Assembly (NCBI GenBank): GCA_001460835.1
Contig: CYKH01001846.1
Coordinates: 1-34,108 of the forward strand
From: Bodo saltans
Taxonomy: Eukaryota > Euglenozoa > Kinetoplastea > Eubodonida > Bodonidae
Length of the DNA: 34,108 nucleotides
Direction: 5' to 3'
The position numbers were made by a program, and so were the translations under genes. The notes under the pieces are model-generated. The model saw only the letters and a list, made by a program, of their open reading frames with translations, ran no database searches and was not told where the DNA came from. Position 1 is the stretch's first letter, and every line of letters starts with the position of its first letter. Positions 32,401 through 34,108 of the stretch are shown here, piece after piece.

Positions 32401-34108
32401 CGCGGCCATTAACGGCAACTCATCCGTTTCGCTTGGGCTGATCTGCTCCTTGTCGCAGTGTGCCAATGTCGTAAGCAGCACCCTCAGCGACAGGAGTCGC
32501 CTCTTCGTCCAAGTTGGATTTGCTTCGATCTCCTTCTTCATCACAAGCACAAGTTTTCTTGACAGCACCATAGACCTGCGAATCCTCTCGCCTTCTACAG
32601 GGGGAAACGGAGCTGCAGTTAACGGGGTGACAGTTCCTATCGCCATCCAAGGATGCACATTTACTGCCACAAGTCGCGTCACATCGGCAACAACAGCAAC
32701 AGCAGCGTTAGCGTACTTCATCCAGCTATCCACGGCAGCATCCATCATCGTAAGTACCAGCAACCATACCAACGCACTGCTCATCCCGCTTAAGCTGACT
32801 GCTACCACAGTCACAGCGCCGTGGCTCGTGGCAGACGAAGTTTCTTCGCTTCTTTCTCCGCACATTCGTTCTACCTTTGTCATGATCAATGAATCTTCCT
32901 CTGGACCTACTACAATGACATTCTCGGTGACCGCTACGCACCTGACCATGTTCGGTGTCCGCTTCTTGATGAGTAGCGAGCAACGCCGTCCCAACGTATC
33001 GCTGGTGACAATCAACTGCAGCTGGTGGGCCCGCCATAACTTCACTGGGCATCTTGCTCCCCTGCAGACCGCACTTCAAGGGACTATTCTACAAGCGGCC
33101 CCGCTCAGCGCTCTTGACGCCAGTAGTATCATAGAGACTGACTTCTCTGTCTCAACTTGTGACATCTCATTTCAGAATCGCAATGATGCCTCGTGGACAA
33201 CATCTCTCTCAACTTCTGCCACGCGTTCAATGTTCATCAAGCCAACGCCGTCAACCTGGTCAAAATCACCAACTGCACACATAGTATCGCAGTCACTCAC
33301 CGACAACAACAGCTCTACGGAATCTCGAATCTTCCCCAAAGCCACGAAGACTCCCACCATTATTGAAGAATCTCGCTCATTAACTATTCTCCAACTTCGT
33401 AGATCCCCGTCGTCGAAAACATCCCCATCAAGCACATTCTCTGAACGCTCCCCAGACACAGAAACGCCTGTAAGCAGCGCGACACATCTCACAGCATCGA
33501 AATCTCTTTCGATGTCACTTACAAGAAACATTTTCTCGCTGTCGCACACTTCCACTTTCACGACAATTTCCCAGATGACTGTCACCGAACACCTACTTTC
33601 TTTGTCGCCTACAAAACAACTACGGCCTACCACAGTCGCTGCAAGCAGCGCAACAGCGAGCGAAACAGCACGCCCTGTCGTTGCTGCGCTTATCGGCAGT
33701 CTCAACGCAGCATCGGGCGGTGCCGTACTCATCCGCAGCTCCCTCAGCCGCCAACTTGCTCTGTGTGCCTCCGACGAGCCAGGCACCAACAGCTCCCTCA
33801 GCGCCGCGCTCGTCGGTAGTAGCAGCAGCAACCTCTTTCAAATCAACGTCGGCAGCGACGACAACGCCGCTGGGTACGGGTACCGTGGTGTGTTGGTTAG
33901 CTCCGTGGTCTTGGTGCTGGGGGCAGCTCTGCTTCCTGTTGCAGTTCTGGTCGCCAAGCACCGCATTGAGCAGCGTTATCGTCAACCCAGCCACCTCATC
34001 ACTTGGCGAACTCTCACAACGGAATCGGGGCTGCCTGGGTGGTGGCTTGCTGGGCCCTGCGCAATGGCCGTCGCGCCGCTGCTCTCCGCCGCGGTGTCCG
34101 AACGGTCG
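29465..34108 (+). CDS. Type I giant membrane glycoprotein, uninterrupted, truncated by the window edge
   Basis: The ATG at 29465 opens a signal peptide (MHNIGSVLLFSTLPRFALTL), followed by the cap domain in a diverged form (VVVCGVTSEIG, RCTNVSGT, VIVEDSRNVAVK, NNVTND). The frame is open for 1,548 codons to the last base. The ectodomain has very many N-x-S/T sequons. CSWWARH lies at 33017-33037 (about codon 1185), followed by a Ser/Thr/Pro stalk. The type I module begins near 33735: SSLSRQLALCAS, NSSLSAALVGSS, SSNLFQINVGSDD, GYGYRGVLVSS, LPGWWLAGPCAM. The rest of the membrane module lies outside. Its membrane module is close to the copy at 6215 at DNA level, although their ectodomains have diverged. 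It is the only array member here with no visible defect. The final nine bases depart from its sisters. Confidence 0.85.
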   Translation, partial: MHNIGSVLLFSTLPRFALTLLFALSCVRPTVFTNASTTNTVVVCGVTSEIGPIVKNDSTFLIQRCTNVSGTVLVLSPSVASVNTISVIVEDSRNVAVKFAPNNVSITIEMLQLFANNVTNDEGKLSLPATCSPALSSTSTCLPLLSISHCGIVTNVQVALSNMTHTRNQSVVSFTNMSSLTSVSIVASNMSMEGKANMVTIGNVSTTVYDCVVTLTDVLFTPLPVQVGNPYLPLSMILLTHTPLAGRLQWIVRNSTIHSFLGGSFAAMRLESVPSAEDSTWVVSSVNVVVASPTVNDVASIFSTSDSRLLKGAVEVENIDTTGDITLVAWINTTSIDHMSFLVSACRQVAAQFFQNATVDMTNFIFVAQDITNVAVQFNNRTPNPAKASTNLPLLFITAGRNVSNATIVLKDIAFVGTACASVVTLAYVATATGVRMSLDNITSVKSSVNSTVVTLRNITVDAQNCSVHATSVFFSSAAVSSSLLPMILVSNILSMHAFALLISDVTGWPAENGIAAIFLLGVAMCQTCVISVSDINFVGQLGTSVVVVFSQTVLGTQSTASAVNVTATMAVVRAMQLESCVVKDSAFSLDGLHLTSPADRISNTSGGFFVINDTFQNSTVIVTSAHVLSGPVCFGFLVHMDDQSGFRNVSIRISNSTASGNHSTALFITRTLLIRCTVLLVNISCVTQTFAIQIEKLLPQVDTVQFLVSDSYFAAAFPVYLTSVTATTFSLLVVASTLHVLDSALVNTYLGGLYCYQGSFVDSNITFASVRTISDVPSLPAAGQMLQLQQTTLKNTTLVAQLNSVETSGGIISVWSCTIDESSHITVSVLENITIAPSYARAIVYVYLTIIANRSSVEVILPRAARMISGSAAFGALYFDANTVVGSSLLRFAATAESMSVFEWPNNVAWLLSTSVVENSSFELAGLSAMTSSAAVILFFDCTVRSNSRFLLENVELSSASTSGGGGLSSSIGVSIFNAAINGNSSVSLGLICSLSQCANVVSSTLSDRSRLFVQVGFASISFFITSTSFLDSTIDLRILSPSTGGNGAAVNGVTVPIAIQGCTFTATSRVTSATTATAALAYFIQLSTAASIIVSTSNHTNALLIPLKLTATTVTAPWLVADEVSSLLSPHIRSTFVMINESSSGPTTMTFSVTATHLTMFGVRFLMSSEQRRPNVSLVTINCSWWARHNFTGHLAPLQTALQGTILQAAPLSALDASSIIETDFSVSTCDISFQNRNDASWTTSLSTSATRSMFIKPTPSTWSKSPTAHIVSQSLTDNNSSTESRIFPKATKTPTIIEESRSLTILQLRRSPSSKTSPSSTFSERSPDTETPVSSATHLTASKSLSMSLTRNIFSLSHTSTFTTISQMTVTEHLLSLSPTKQLRPTTVAASSATASETARPVVAALIGSLNAASGGAVLIRSSLSRQLALCASDEPGTNSSLSAALVGSSSSNLFQINVGSDDNAAGYGYRGVLVSSVVLVLGAALLPVAVLVAKHRIEQRYRQPSHLITWRTLTTESGLPGWWLAGPCAMAVAPLLSAAVSERS

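Noticed and set aside
31999-33045. 348-codon open frame on the minus strand
   Set aside because: It lies fully opposite a gene whose cap, CSWWARH motif and type I module are all on the + strand. Long antisense frames arise easily from its codon use.
1-34108. Transposon, retroelement or viral sequence
   Set aside because: No reverse transcriptase, integrase, transposase, capsid or terminal repeats were seen. All repeats are explained by paralogous genes, microsatellites or the 224-bp duplication.

Overview
The window looks like nuclear DNA of a kinetoplastid, most likely a free-living bodonid such as Bodo saltans. This is an inference. It rests on large intron-free genes all on the + strand in one head-to-tail array, pyrimidine- or T-rich tracts followed by AG ahead of most starts (as expected for trans-splicing), near-balanced base composition, and a lineage-type family of giant membrane glycoproteins. 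I recognise no housekeeping gene, tRNA, rRNA, transposon, retroelement or CRISPR array.

Essentially everything is one paralogous family. Each member has a signal peptide, a small N-terminal cap domain (Val-Pro-Cys-Gly, Asn-Cys-Thr-Asn, then 'IVEHSxRVAVQ' and 'NVxNDA'), and a very long Val/Ser/Thr/Asn-rich ectodomain full of N-x-S/T sequons. An almost invariant CSWWxRH motif follows, then a Ser/Thr-rich stalk and a multi-pass membrane module. Two membrane modules exist. Type I (LIGSSSSNLFQI...GYGYRGALVSS...PHRHWWFLVD) is in the copies at 1043-5847, 6215-10808 and 29465-end. Type II (TCGGxxTWDSNTGPQR...SVFYDLGP, cytosolic tail ending LLVTRAAR) is in the copies at 1-375 (tail only), 11093-16099, 16532-21231 and 21798-27895.

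Layout: tail of a type II gene (1-375); spacer with strong hairpins and a (CAA)n tract (376-1042); badly decayed type I copy (1043-5847); type I copy with two frameshifts (6215-10808); type II copy with a 300-N gap (11093-16099); type II copy with one frameshift (16532-21231); type II copy with a 224-bp tandem duplication that breaks the frame (21798-27895); a 1.6 kb spacer holding a small relic of the family and a possible relic of another gene; and an uninterrupted type I gene running off the right edge (29465-34108).

The strongest biological signal is modular exchange. The copies at 6215 and 11093 share a nearly identical mature ectodomain of about 2.8 kb but carry different signal peptides and different membrane modules. 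Together with many broken copies, this resembles an archive of surface-protein genes reshuffled by segmental gene conversion. Some breaks may be assembly faults; the N gap and the duplication are the most suspect.
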